In this document: positions 1-8,085 of the stretch, in pieces
How the letters are laid out: the number at the start of each line of letters is the position of its first letter
Numbering within the stretch: the stretch's first letter is position 1
Source: Flavobacterium flabelliforme
GTDB taxonomy: Bacteria; Bacteroidota; Bacteroidia; Flavobacteriales; Flavobacteriaceae
Direction: 5' to 3'
Assembly: GCF_017948675.1 (NCBI RefSeq)
Contig: NZ_JAGFBU010000001.1
Coordinates: forward strand, 434,001 to 498,000
Length of the DNA: 64,000 bases
The notes under the pieces: generated by a model
Told to the model about the DNA's origin: nothing
Seen by the model: only the letters and a program-made list of their open reading frames with translations
Database searches by the model: none
Made by a program: the position numbers and the translations under genes

Positions 1-891
1 ACCATTATCTAAATAATCTAATAGTTGTCTTAGAGTAGCAAATTGTCCAAAACTCCCGTAAGGAGCAGTGACTTCAATGTTTCTTAAAGTAGGAACACGA
101 AAACTCATATAGTCTTTCTCGATACCAGTGACCCTCCCTCGTCCTCCTTCATTAGAATCTGTATTTAACGGGAAACCAATATTTCTAAAACTCTGATCCG
201 TAAACAATTCTGTACTATGACAACTGTTACACTTTTCTTGAAAAACTTGATATCCACGAGCTTCAGAAACTGAAAAAGATTCATTCTCTTTTCGTTTCAC
301 TCTATCATATTTACTATTGGCAGAAATAAGTGTGTATTCGAACTGGGCAATACTTTTGTAAATCCTTTCTGGAGTAATATTTTCGTCTCCAAAAGTCTTT
401 TTGAATAAATCTCTGTACGCTTTATCAACATTAATTTTGTCAATAACCTCTATAATTGAAGAATTCATCTCTTCATGAGTTATTATAGGAACTATAGATT
501 GCTTTTCTAATTGTAATTTACTTCCATCCCAATTGTAAAAATTCAGGAACGCCATATTTTGAATAGGCGGCGTGTTCCTAAGCCCTATCCTTGCAAAAAT
601 CCCTATAGCTTTAGCATTGTTGTCTGCAAAAGCATTAGCTTGTATATGGCAACTCGAACACGCAATAGTATTATTAGCACTAAATCTTTTATCAGAGAAT
701 AATTTTTTACCTAATTCAACACCTAGTTTCGTCGGTCGATTTGTATAAAATGCGTTATTTAATGCAGGAAAACCAACAGGGATTTCTAAAGCAATCGTTT
801 CATTCTCTAAAAAAATGGCCTCATAATCATCGGTATCACTACAGGAAAGACAAAAGACAATGCAACTTAAAAAGCATATTATTTTTTTCAT
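1..891 (-). CDS. MbnH/MauG-type dihaem cytochrome c peroxidase family protein, C-terminus cut by window edge
   Basis: The reading frame runs from ATG at 891 to the left edge without a stop (297 residues visible). It has a lipoprotein signal peptide (Cys17) and two c-type haem motifs, CSSCH at residues 78-82 and CNSCH at 221-225, the layout of bacterial cytochrome c peroxidase/MauG enzymes. The following RVPTLRNIEVTAPY block is also characteristic. It lies directly downstream of an MbnP-family gene; in the family MbnH oxidises a tryptophan of MbnP to kynurenine to build a copper site, so I assign it to the MbnH branch by context. The usual APYMHDGRF stretch reads APYGSFGQF here. A periplasmic or outer-membrane-anchored location is expected. 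Family assignment is firm; the MbnH subfamily is inferred. Confidence 0.85.
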   Translation of the reverse strand, partial: MKKIICFLSCIVFCLSCSDTDDYEAIFLENETIALEIPVGFPALNNAFYTNRPTKLGVELGKKLFSDKRFSANNTIACSSCHIQANAFADNNAKAIGIFARIGLRNTPPIQNMAFLNFYNWDGSKLQLEKQSIVPIITHEEMNSSIIEVIDKINVDKAYRDLFKKTFGDENITPERIYKSIAQFEYTLISANSKYDRVKRKENESFSVSEARGYQVFQEKCNSCHSTELFTDQSFRNIGFPLNTDSNEGGRGRVTGIEKDYMSFRVPTLRNIEVTAPYGSFGQFATLRQLLDYLDNG

Positions 892-924
892 TTTAGAAAA
901 ATTTAGTATGAATAAAATTAGAAA

Positions 925-960
925 TAGAGCCGTTCTATTTTTCAACTTTAAACGGCTCTA
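925..960 (-). terminator. Hairpin between mbnP-like and mbnH-like genes
   Basis: A perfect 10-bp inverted repeat (TAGAGCCGTT / AACGGCTCTA) with a 16-nt loop lies between the two genes. There is no long T tract on the minus strand, so it may be an mRNA-stability or partial-termination hairpin rather than a full terminator. Confidence 0.45.
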
Positions 961-971
961 AAACTTATTAT

Positions 972-1844
972 CTAGTTTTCTACCGCTAGGATAGAAAACA
1001 TACCTTTTACATCAGTTGTGCCATTACCACCTAAATTATCAACAAATTTCACCATTTGTAAAGCGGTATGAATATTAGGAGTAGCATTACTGCTTCCGCT
1101 TGTTCCAGTTGATAAAGTAATTGCTGTAGTACCACTTAATAGTTTATTGAAATCTGCTTTGATAGTTATTTTTGGTGGATTTTTACCTACAATAGCTTTA
1201 GCTGTAAGCTCTAATGTAATGTCTCTGTAAGCATCAACACCTTGAACATAAGAAGTCGCATCTCCTTTATTTCCTTCTACAGTACTTCCGGTGTGAATAG
1301 ACATTTGTTTATTGTCTGCCCCATAAAAACCCTCTAATTTAGTAAAGCGATATCCAGTACCCCATTCCCACATCATTTCAGTATCATTTGCACCAGCAGC
1401 AGCATAAAAACTTGGAAATTTTACTTGGTCTAAGGCATTTAAAACCTGTTTTACACCTAATCCAAATTTTATTTTAGCATACTCACCAACTGGTATATTA
1501 CTCATAACATAGTTTAAAGACGCCTCTTTAGATTGATCTACAATGACCGCACCTTTATCAAGATTATTTACATTATAAGGCACTTCTGTTCCATCTGTTT
1601 TTACAAGACGAATGTTACTTATTACATATTTCAACTCAGAAAAGCGATGCACTTGTCCTGCTCCAGATGTCTTTACAGAAGCCGTTGTAGAAGCTGCATC
1701 ACCCAGAATAATTGTTGTATTGTCAAATGTATTATTGAACTTTAATGCCACACTATTAGCTACCGGATTTTCATCATCGTTGCTACAAGAAACAACAGCT
1801 AAAAGAATAGCTGGCATTAAAAGATATTTTTTAAAATTTTTCAT
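972..1844 (-). CDS. MbnP-family copper-associated lipoprotein
   Basis: A 290-aa lipoprotein (lipobox VVSC, Cys20). The body matches the MbnP family: an N-terminal VALKFNNTFDN strand, SELKYVISNIRL, an FGLGV segment and the block MMWEWGTGYRF at residues 157-167, and a C-terminal HTALQMVKF segment. In characterised MbnP a tryptophan is converted to kynurenine by the partner MbnH and helps bind copper; Trp159 or Trp161 here would be the candidate. The gene sits immediately upstream of the dihaem partner and downstream of a copper-type TonB receptor, as expected for a copper scavenging or delivery unit. Family is recognised with good confidence; which Trp is modified is not visible from sequence. 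Confidence 0.85.
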   Translation of the reverse strand: MKNFKKYLLMPAILLAVVSCSNDDENPVANSVALKFNNTFDNTTIILGDAASTTASVKTSGAGQVHRFSELKYVISNIRLVKTDGTEVPYNVNNLDKGAVIVDQSKEASLNYVMSNIPVGEYAKIKFGLGVKQVLNALDQVKFPSFYAAAGANDTEMMWEWGTGYRFTKLEGFYGADNKQMSIHTGSTVEGNKGDATSYVQGVDAYRDITLELTAKAIVGKNPPKITIKADFNKLLSGTTAITLSTGTSGSSNATPNIHTALQMVKFVDNLGGNGTTDVKGMFSILAVEN

Positions 1845-1912
1845 TTTTATTTATTTTTAAAACTATTTGTATTTTATTCGTTTTTGTAATTATTATTCAA
1901 TCTTTTGACTCC

Positions 1913-2284
1913 TTAAACTACAAGCGGTGGCGGAACAAAAACATCTAAGTAAGGTTCAGAATGTCGAATTTCTGAGTAACCAATTTTTCTAGGAAACGCA
2001 ATAAAATAAGGAGCCTTAAAAACAAAATCAGCTCTATAAACAAAAGTCAAGTCAAAGTTTTTATAAAAATTTTTAAGCTCTAAATCTTTACTTTCGGTTT
2101 GTTTTAATTCTTTTTTTAAATGGCATTTTCCATGACAATTCAATTCTGGACGATTTTTATTTTCACAAAATTCTTTTTCTATAACATCTTGATTGAGTTT
2201 GAAGCGCAAAATCACTAGTGCTTGCTGAGAGGTAATCAGCAAGAACAAAACGGACATAAATACACTAAAAAAAGATTTGATCAT
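1913..2284 (-). CDS. Small membrane-anchored protein with C-x-GKCHL motif (paralogue of the gene at 5542)
   Basis: A 123-aa protein with an N-terminal hydrophobic segment (residues 1-25) followed by the motif EFCENKNRPELNCHGKCHLKKEL, in which three Cys and two His cluster within about 20 residues (CENK, then CHGKCHLKKEL). It ends in a proline-rich FVPPPLVV tail. No catalytic domain is recognised. It starts 1 base after the stop of the copper-type receptor and precedes mbnP, so it is co-transcribed with them. The same architecture and motif recur in the gene at 5542-5910. I infer a periplasm-facing metal-binding role, probably copper; this is context, not demonstrated function. Confidence 0.75.
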   Translation of the reverse strand: MIKSFFSVFMSVLFLLITSQQALVILRFKLNQDVIEKEFCENKNRPELNCHGKCHLKKELKQTESKDLELKNFYKNFDLTFVYRADFVFKAPYFIAFPRKIGYSEIRHSEPYLDVFVPPPLVV

Positions 2285-2285
2285 T

Positions 2286-4268
2286 TTAAAAATTAAATTT
2301 TAAAGAGGTAAAAACATTACGTCCCATTCTTGGAATATTACCCCAGTCAGCGTAAGTACTGTAATATTCATTCAATATGTTTTCTGCACCAACCTGAAAA
2401 ACCGTTTTTTTGTTTTTGATATTAAAAGTATAATCTGCAGAAAGATTCCAAATCATGTAATTAGGCGTTTGATCTTCTCCATATTCTGGACTGTAATTAA
2501 TTTGTTCAAAATCACCATTCAATAAAGTTTGAAAACCAATTTTTTTGTATTTGTAATGAAGAGAAGTATGGTAGCTAAGTGGGCGAATAAATGGCAAGTT
2601 TTTACCTTCATCATCCTTTGCTCTCGCGTAGGTTAAAATCCCTTTCCAATGTAGATTAGGCATTATAGCAAACTCTGAATTTAAAGAGAAATTAAACAAC
2701 GTAGAATGGTTTAATTGTGTATATCCTTTTACTCCAATAGATTGATAATTCATAGGACTTCCGAGGCTTAAAATTCTACCGATAATATAATTTTCGATAA
2801 AGAAATAATTTACTTTAGCTTGAATGTTTAATTTTTTATTTTTAAAACCTGCGCTAGCATTACCTTCATACGATATTTCATTTTTCAAATCAGGATTTCC
2901 TATATAATCATAGCGATCAAAACTATTGTAAATATAATAGCCATACCCTTCAGAAATTGATGGAGCCCGTTCTCCATAGCCCGTTCCTACTGAAAAATTA
3001 AAATTAGCAACGCTAAGTTGATAGCTGGTATGCAAACTGGGAAGTATTCTAGTTTTTTCTTGAGATGCTCCTGGATGAAAAATCCAATTAAATTCGACAT
3101 ACTTAGAATAATTATAATTCAACCCTAAAGAACCTCCAAAATTCAGTTGACTTTTTTCGGAGAACTCCCATGAATTATTCATTGCTATTCCTGTAAAAGC
3201 GGTAGTTACAGAAGGCCAACTATAAGCAAACATAGTTCTATTTTTGCGGTCTTGCGGATACATTCGCATTTCTGCAATAGATAAATTATTATAGGCATTC
3301 AGTTGAATTTCCGATGAGAAACGATCCTTTTTAAGATTAGCCTTAGACAACAAACCATAAGTTGTGCTCCAACCTGGCATGTCCATATGAACAAGATTTT
3401 CTGGTCTTGTAGTATCATCCATATAATGCTCTATAGCGTTAAAATAGATTTTAGTATCTATAACTCGTATTAATCCTTTTTCAAACAATTGTTTGTAAGA
3501 AACTGAGGTAATTAATGCTCTAGAAAGCCATAAATCCATTGGTAATGCAGGAAAACCAACGTCTTTTGCCTCATCAAAAATAGCTTCAACTCTAACCGAT
3601 GACAACGCACTGGTTTTAAATGCTAATCCCAATGAAGTATTGAATTTATGGTATTGAGAGTGTTTAACTTCATTGTCATTTCCATCTTGGTAATTACCCG
3701 CATCACGGTACGATATACTTGCGTCAAAGACCAATTTTTCTCTAGAATACGATACGTTTCCTAGATTAAAAAATTGTTTATTGTTAAATTCAAAACCGGT
3801 TTGATAGGCTCCATTCCATTTCTTTTCAAGACCAAAAGAGGTGCTTTTTCTCTTTAGATCAATGCTTCCTGCTATAGTTGCGCCGTGTAAGCTACCTTCT
3901 TGACCTGATTTTATATCAATACTAGAAAGAGTATTGCTTTCTAAATACGACGTAACAGGATCCATCTTATCGGTACAAGCACCAAAAATATGCATGCCAT
4001 CAATAGTTACAACAGAACGCTCCGTACTCATATTATTTAATAAAGGTTCCCAGGCATAAGCTCCTCTTTTTATAAAACTAATACTGCTAGAAGAAGCTAA
4101 AAAATCATCAACAGAAACTGCCATTTTCATTGCTGTTTCTATTTTCTTTTTGGTAGCTGAAATTAATCTTACTTCGTTAAGAACAATGATAGTATCTTTT
4201 TTTATTGGTGTATTTTGTGCAGTAACAACTACTTGAAAAAACAGCAAAACTATTGTTAGTAATCGCAT
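2286..4268 (-). CDS. TonB-dependent receptor of the NosA/OprC copper type
   Basis: A 660-aa outer-membrane receptor: signal peptide (1-17), plug domain and a C-terminal barrel ending in an aromatic residue (FTSLKFNF). The plug contains DGMHIFGACTDKMDPVTSYL (residues 90-109), the signature of NosA and OprC, in which a CxxxM pair binds copper; here Cys98 and Met102. A second stretch EHYMDD...VHMDMPGW (residues 280-300, His294, Met295, Met297) resembles the OprC HxM copper ligands. It overlaps nothing and is spaced 1-5 bases from its neighbours, so it belongs to the copper operon. NosA was first linked to nitrous oxide reductase maturation, which suits the nos operon a few kb away. Substrate assignment is strong but inferred. 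Confidence 0.85.
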   Translation of the reverse strand: MRLLTIVLLFFQVVVTAQNTPIKKDTIIVLNEVRLISATKKKIETAMKMAVSVDDFLASSSSISFIKRGAYAWEPLLNNMSTERSVVTIDGMHIFGACTDKMDPVTSYLESNTLSSIDIKSGQEGSLHGATIAGSIDLKRKSTSFGLEKKWNGAYQTGFEFNNKQFFNLGNVSYSREKLVFDASISYRDAGNYQDGNDNEVKHSQYHKFNTSLGLAFKTSALSSVRVEAIFDEAKDVGFPALPMDLWLSRALITSVSYKQLFEKGLIRVIDTKIYFNAIEHYMDDTTRPENLVHMDMPGWSTTYGLLSKANLKKDRFSSEIQLNAYNNLSIAEMRMYPQDRKNRTMFAYSWPSVTTAFTGIAMNNSWEFSEKSQLNFGGSLGLNYNYSKYVEFNWIFHPGASQEKTRILPSLHTSYQLSVANFNFSVGTGYGERAPSISEGYGYYIYNSFDRYDYIGNPDLKNEISYEGNASAGFKNKKLNIQAKVNYFFIENYIIGRILSLGSPMNYQSIGVKGYTQLNHSTLFNFSLNSEFAIMPNLHWKGILTYARAKDDEGKNLPFIRPLSYHTSLHYKYKKIGFQTLLNGDFEQINYSPEYGEDQTPNYMIWNLSADYTFNIKNKKTVFQVGAENILNEYYSTYADWGNIPRMGRNVFTSLKFNF

Positions 4269-4273
4269 TACAA

Positions 4274-5200
4274 TTAGAATAAGATATTAATAAAAAGATC
4301 ACTTTTTGCTCCTTCAATTCCTGGCGTAAATTCATTTGAAACTTGCGTTCCTTTGATGGTTTTTCCGTTTTGATCTAACATTATAAAATTCAATGTCCAA
4401 TTGCCCGTCATAGTATAATTCACAATTCCATAATACAAACCATCTTCTTGCTGAACTAAATTTTTATTATTAATAGACGAGTGATTTCCCATGGAAGGTT
4501 CTGGCATTCTTGGATCTAATAGTAAGGTATAACCTTTTACTTGAGAATATAAAAACTGTGATGGGTCGGGAAAAACTCCCGGAGAATTTAAAGGCGGATC
4601 GTATTGATAAATTCCTGCAACTAATTTATTTTCTGCAATTTTTGGTTTTTGAGGCCCCAGTAAAGCGATAACATATTCTTTTCCATCCTTTCCTTTAAAT
4701 GTTGTCATATTCAGATTTTTATTAGGCTGTGCTTTTATAACAACATCTGGCGCAACAGTGTAAGACTCATTATTTACTGTAAAATCTATGTATATTTTCC
4801 ATTTTATACTAGCATCACTCTCTTCTAAAAAAACAGAATATCCCAAATAATATTCTTCGTTGGGCTTGTATTTTAGTTGATACTCATGGGGACAAGAGGA
4901 TTTTTCTGAATTTAAAGCAGTTTTAATAGGTAAAAATTTCACTACTGCTTTTTTTATAAATTGATTGGTTTGAGTATCTAAAATCTTAACACGAATTTCA
5001 TTATAGCCTTTGTAGAAAGTTCCATTTAATGATTCGATACTTACTTTATAAGCAGCAACATTAGACACAGACACTTCTTTAAACTCATAATATTCAGTAA
5101 CATCAGTACTTATTTCGGCTTCGTAATCTGTTTTATTTAAAGTACACGAATGAGTAACTGCAATTAAAATTGCAACTACATAAAATTGAAAGGATTTCAT
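4274..5200 (-). CDS. Lipoprotein with YtkA/FixH-like C-terminal domain
   Basis: A 308-aa protein with lipobox THSC (Cys19). The C-terminal half contains MPEPSMGNHSS followed by GLYYGIVNYTMTGNWTLNF (about residues 230-275), the pattern of YtkA-like/FixH domains, which have a Met/His-rich edge and a beta-sandwich and often accompany copper oxidase assembly. An earlier SCPHEYQLKY segment (near residue 100) gives a further Cys/His pair. It lies 5 bases upstream of the NosA/OprC-like receptor in the same direction. I infer a periplasmic or surface copper-binding accessory. Domain call is moderate; metal specificity is inference. Confidence 0.7.
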   Translation of the reverse strand: MKSFQFYVVAILIAVTHSCTLNKTDYEAEISTDVTEYYEFKEVSVSNVAAYKVSIESLNGTFYKGYNEIRVKILDTQTNQFIKKAVVKFLPIKTALNSEKSSCPHEYQLKYKPNEEYYLGYSVFLEESDASIKWKIYIDFTVNNESYTVAPDVVIKAQPNKNLNMTTFKGKDGKEYVIALLGPQKPKIAENKLVAGIYQYDPPLNSPGVFPDPSQFLYSQVKGYTLLLDPRMPEPSMGNHSSINNKNLVQQEDGLYYGIVNYTMTGNWTLNFIMLDQNGKTIKGTQVSNEFTPGIEGAKSDLFINILF

Positions 5201-5541
5201 TATTTATTAATTTCAGCTAAGCATCTTAATATCATAGCAAACGATGTAGCAGAATTATTTGTTATTTACATTTCTGTATAAAAACTAATAAAACAATACA
5301 TACCTGTAGCATTACTGTTTATAATGAGAATATGTAAAAATTCTATTATATCAATATCGCAACAAACACTAGAAAATCAATGAGACTTAAGATTAAGAAT
5401 AATTGTATTTTTTAAACCATAAAGGTCATAGTTCTCTAATAAACCTATTACATATAGAGGCATTCAACAAAATTAAGTTTAAGTACAAAAAGAAGTACTA
5501 AACCCAATTTTATTGAATTTTAGAAGAAACTATTCCAAAAA
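5201..5541. other. 341-bp intergenic gap with probable promoter of the copper operon
   Basis: AT-rich, no convincing reading frame on either strand. Because the next gene downstream starts at 5200 on the minus strand, the promoter of the lipoprotein-receptor-mbnP-mbnH run probably lies here. An imperfect hairpin occupies 5462-5517 (see separate entry). Confidence 0.5.
5462..5517 (-). terminator. Imperfect hairpin downstream of the 122-aa gene
   Basis: Two arms of about 22 bases with few mismatches (core AGTAC/GTACT around an A-rich loop at 5487-5494; outer ATTCAA/TTGAAT). It lies just past the stop of the minus-strand gene ending at 5542, the position expected for its terminator. Confidence 0.5.
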
Positions 5542-5910
5542 TTAAATAAAGAGAGGTGGTCTAAAAACACGATTAGCCAAGGAGAATGTGTAGATTATTT
5601 TATTAGAAATAAAATTCTTTTTGATAAAGTTTTTATAAAAAATAAAAGGGGTATTATATTGAATTTCGTTACAAAAAAGGATGTTGTTTTCAAAAGAGAA
5701 AAAAATATGTTTTTCTTTTCCTTTTTCTGATTCAGAAGCCTTGGCAAGCTCCTTCATTAAGTGGCACTTTCCGTTACAATGCATCATGGGCTTGTCCTTA
5801 TTGATACAAAGTACTTTTGAGATATAATCATAGTTTACCACATACTCTAAAACCGGAAGAATTGGTTTTATAAGCAGTATTAGTACCACTATGAATATGA
5901 TTTTTCTCAC
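5542..5910 (-). CDS. Small membrane-anchored protein with C-x-GKCHL motif (first paralogue)
   Basis: A 122-aa protein with one N-terminal membrane helix (residues 3-22), then VLCINKDKPMMHCNGKCHL (three Cys, two His including the motif) and KEL, and a C-terminal VFRPPLFI tail. This is the same layout as the gene at 1913-2284: C-x-NK, C-x-GKCHL-x-KEL and a PPL ending. The start is GTG at 5910, as no in-frame ATG precedes the hydrophobic segment. Placed at the head of the copper locus, it probably binds copper on the periplasmic side, but no homologue of known function is recognised. Confidence 0.7.
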   Translation of the reverse strand: MRKIIFIVVLILLIKPILPVLEYVVNYDYISKVLCINKDKPMMHCNGKCHLMKELAKASESEKGKEKHIFFSFENNILFCNEIQYNTPFIFYKNFIKKNFISNKIIYTFSLANRVFRPPLFI

Positions 5911-5940
5911 GATGCGAAATTACAAAATTATGATATGAAA

Positions 5941-5993
5941 ATTTGTTTTAAATAGAATAATTTCAGAAATAAATTATTCTATTTAAAACAAAT
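5941..5993. repeat. 23-bp perfect inverted repeat
   Basis: Arms 5941-5963 and 5971-5993 are perfect complements around a 7-nt loop (CAGAAAT). It lies 13 bases beyond the stop of the minus-strand 604-aa gene and 31 bases upstream of the next minus-strand start, so it may terminate the 604-aa transcript. The arms are almost all A/T and unusually long for an intrinsic terminator. Confidence 0.7.
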
Positions 5994-6005
5994 ACTTAGC
6001 CCAAA

Positions 6006-7820
6006 TTAAGCGAACTGTAATTCTGGAATAACAATCTTAATTAACTCTTGTTTATAGGACTCAAATTGATTTAAAATCTCCTTTTTAGTTTTTTGAAAAA
6101 AAGAATTCCCTGAAAATAAATCTTCATAATAACCAATTCCGATAATTAAATTATTTTTAAAGGCATTCCATTTTTTTATTTGTGCAGCAGTAATTTCATC
6201 AGAAACAGATTCGATTTCATTTTGTAAATAATCCAAATACATTTTCAATTCTTTTACAAACAGATTAGGACGATCTGTTGTGTTTAATACAGATACTTTA
6301 CCGTAAATATGTTGCATCATTTGAGACAGTGAAACTTCATGATCAAAATAGGCCATATTAGGTCCAGGACAAATAATGACACCTTGTGCTTGACCTTTTA
6401 TTTTAATATCATTTTCAAGATAAGAAGCATTAGCTAAACCCACGCAAAGACAAGCTTTCTCGGTAATATTATTTTTCTTTTTTTCAAAAATTTCTGCAGA
6501 TAGCGTTTTTTTTTGTAATTCTAACTCGTCTAATTTTAGATCTTGGTATTTTTTTGAAGAGGTACAAATCCCTTTTACATCATATTCTTTGCTAAGTGCT
6601 AAAAAACGTTTTGGACAGGAACTCCCAGCCTTATTTTCATTAATTCTTTTTTGTTTTAATAATTCGTTGGTAGTTCCGCGTAACGTATTAAAAGGAATTC
6701 CTAATGGTGAGATATGACTTAAATATAAGTCTTCCTCTTTAGCTCCTGCCAACAATGCTCTTGTATGTTTATCTACTGAGGTTGCTTCTGGAACCAGCAA
6801 AAACGGCGAACCCCAACCAACAGAATCTACTTTGTAATGTTCTAAAAGGAAATCATGCTCCTCAGCAGTTCCCACTCCTCCTTGTACCGTTATTTTTAAA
6901 TCTAAAGGCTCTTGAGGTATGTGCATCTCCTTTTGACCCAAAGCCTTAACCATTAACTCATGTGCTGACTGAATTAATTGTTCCTTTTTTTGTTTAAATT
7001 CTTCTAAAATAGGCCCCAACAGATACCCTTCTGTAGCAAAAGCATGTCCGCCGCAGTTTAGTCCTGATTCTATTCGATATTCAGAAACCCAAAGTCCTTT
7101 TTTGGCTAAAAAATTACCTTGAATCATAGCCGAACGAAAATCACTTACTTTCAATGTAATTTTCTTTTTTAATTTGTCATTTAAATCAGGGAAGAAAGCA
7201 GAAAAATTTTCAAAATAACTGTATAATCTCGGATTCATCCCAGCAGATAAAACAACTGATGATTCTAAAGTACTATTAGCAAAACCTCGAAGTGCTGCAT
7301 GTGCATCATTAAAAATAATAGGCAATTGTTCCTCCTTTATAAAATTGTCTTTATCCAATTTTGTCATGATATTTACATCGATATCGCCAGGAGTTAAATG
7401 TTCTTCAAGATAGTTTTTGATTGTTTCCTTTAACGCTAATCCATCATCCATCATGTTTTGCAAACCAGCTTTAATACCTGATTTATCGGATAGCATTGTG
7501 ATATAATTTTCTAATGCTGTTTTACTTTCAGAAAGTTCTGTTTTAAAATTTTCGAATTTTTCCTTAACAATTTTATCTACTAAGTTTAAATAAGAGGTGA
7601 TACGTTCTGCACGATAATCATGAATTTTTTGAGTTATTTCTTGATAAGGCAGATCAAATTTTGCGCTGTAAAAAGCATTCATTTTTTCGATAAGTTCATC
7701 ATCCATAATCGAAATAACAGACGATATGCCATACTTTCCCACTCGTATTGGACTATCAATTGTATAGGCTAGCCCCATAACTGGAATATGAAAAGTATGA
7801 AGTGGTTTAAGTGTTGTCAT
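6006..7820 (-). CDS. Conserved uncharacterised 604-aa cysteine-containing protein, possible TIM-barrel flavoprotein
   Basis: Not recognised as a named family. The N-terminus (IPVMGLAYTIDSPIRVGKYG) and a central block ITVQGGVGTAEEHDFLLEHY (311-329) followed by VDSVGWGSPFLLVPEA resemble phosphate-binding loops of FMN-dependent TIM-barrel oxidoreductases such as glutamate synthase and nitronate monooxygenase. A highly conserved-looking ESGLNCGGHAFATEGYLLGP lies at 251-270. Six cysteines (256, 402, 419, 457, 459, 484) could ligate an iron-sulphur cluster, partly as CLC and IICPGP. No signal peptide: cytoplasmic. An FNR-like box lies about 62 bases upstream of the start, so it is probably induced under low oxygen together with the nos operon. 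Function unknown. Confidence 0.75.
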   Translation of the reverse strand: MTTLKPLHTFHIPVMGLAYTIDSPIRVGKYGISSVISIMDDELIEKMNAFYSAKFDLPYQEITQKIHDYRAERITSYLNLVDKIVKEKFENFKTELSESKTALENYITMLSDKSGIKAGLQNMMDDGLALKETIKNYLEEHLTPGDIDVNIMTKLDKDNFIKEEQLPIIFNDAHAALRGFANSTLESSVVLSAGMNPRLYSYFENFSAFFPDLNDKLKKKITLKVSDFRSAMIQGNFLAKKGLWVSEYRIESGLNCGGHAFATEGYLLGPILEEFKQKKEQLIQSAHELMVKALGQKEMHIPQEPLDLKITVQGGVGTAEEHDFLLEHYKVDSVGWGSPFLLVPEATSVDKHTRALLAGAKEEDLYLSHISPLGIPFNTLRGTTNELLKQKRINENKAGSSCPKRFLALSKEYDVKGICTSSKKYQDLKLDELELQKKTLSAEIFEKKKNNITEKACLCVGLANASYLENDIKIKGQAQGVIICPGPNMAYFDHEVSLSQMMQHIYGKVSVLNTTDRPNLFVKELKMYLDYLQNEIESVSDEITAAQIKKWNAFKNNLIIGIGYYEDLFSGNSFFQKTKKEILNQFESYKQELIKIVIPELQFA

Positions 7821-7875
7821 ATAAAATAATTTATTAGATAGACGACAAAATTCGAAAAAGAAAATTTAAAAAAAA

Positions 7876-7889
7876 CTGATAAATATCAT
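7876..7889 (-). promoter_or_regulatory. FNR-like box upstream of the 604-aa gene
   Basis: CTGATAAATATCAT contains TGAT-N4-ATCA, the core of FNR/DNR sites. Its centre is 62.5 bases from the start codon at 7820 and 33 bases from a -7-like GAATTTTG (7846-7853, minus strand), which places it near -41.5, the class II activator position. Confidence 0.6.
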
Positions 7890-8085
7890 ACCTTTTTGTC
7901 CTTTATTAAAATACCTTAGCACTTCGAACTGTTTTATAGCACTTTAGCTTAAACTATTTATTTTTATTGAACTATTTATTACTAATATTCTGATTTTATT
8001 AGATAACTTTATAACAATCCGATTTGTAGTATATATTGATAAATAATAGAGCCGAAATAAAACATTTCTAAATTTTGATTACATT

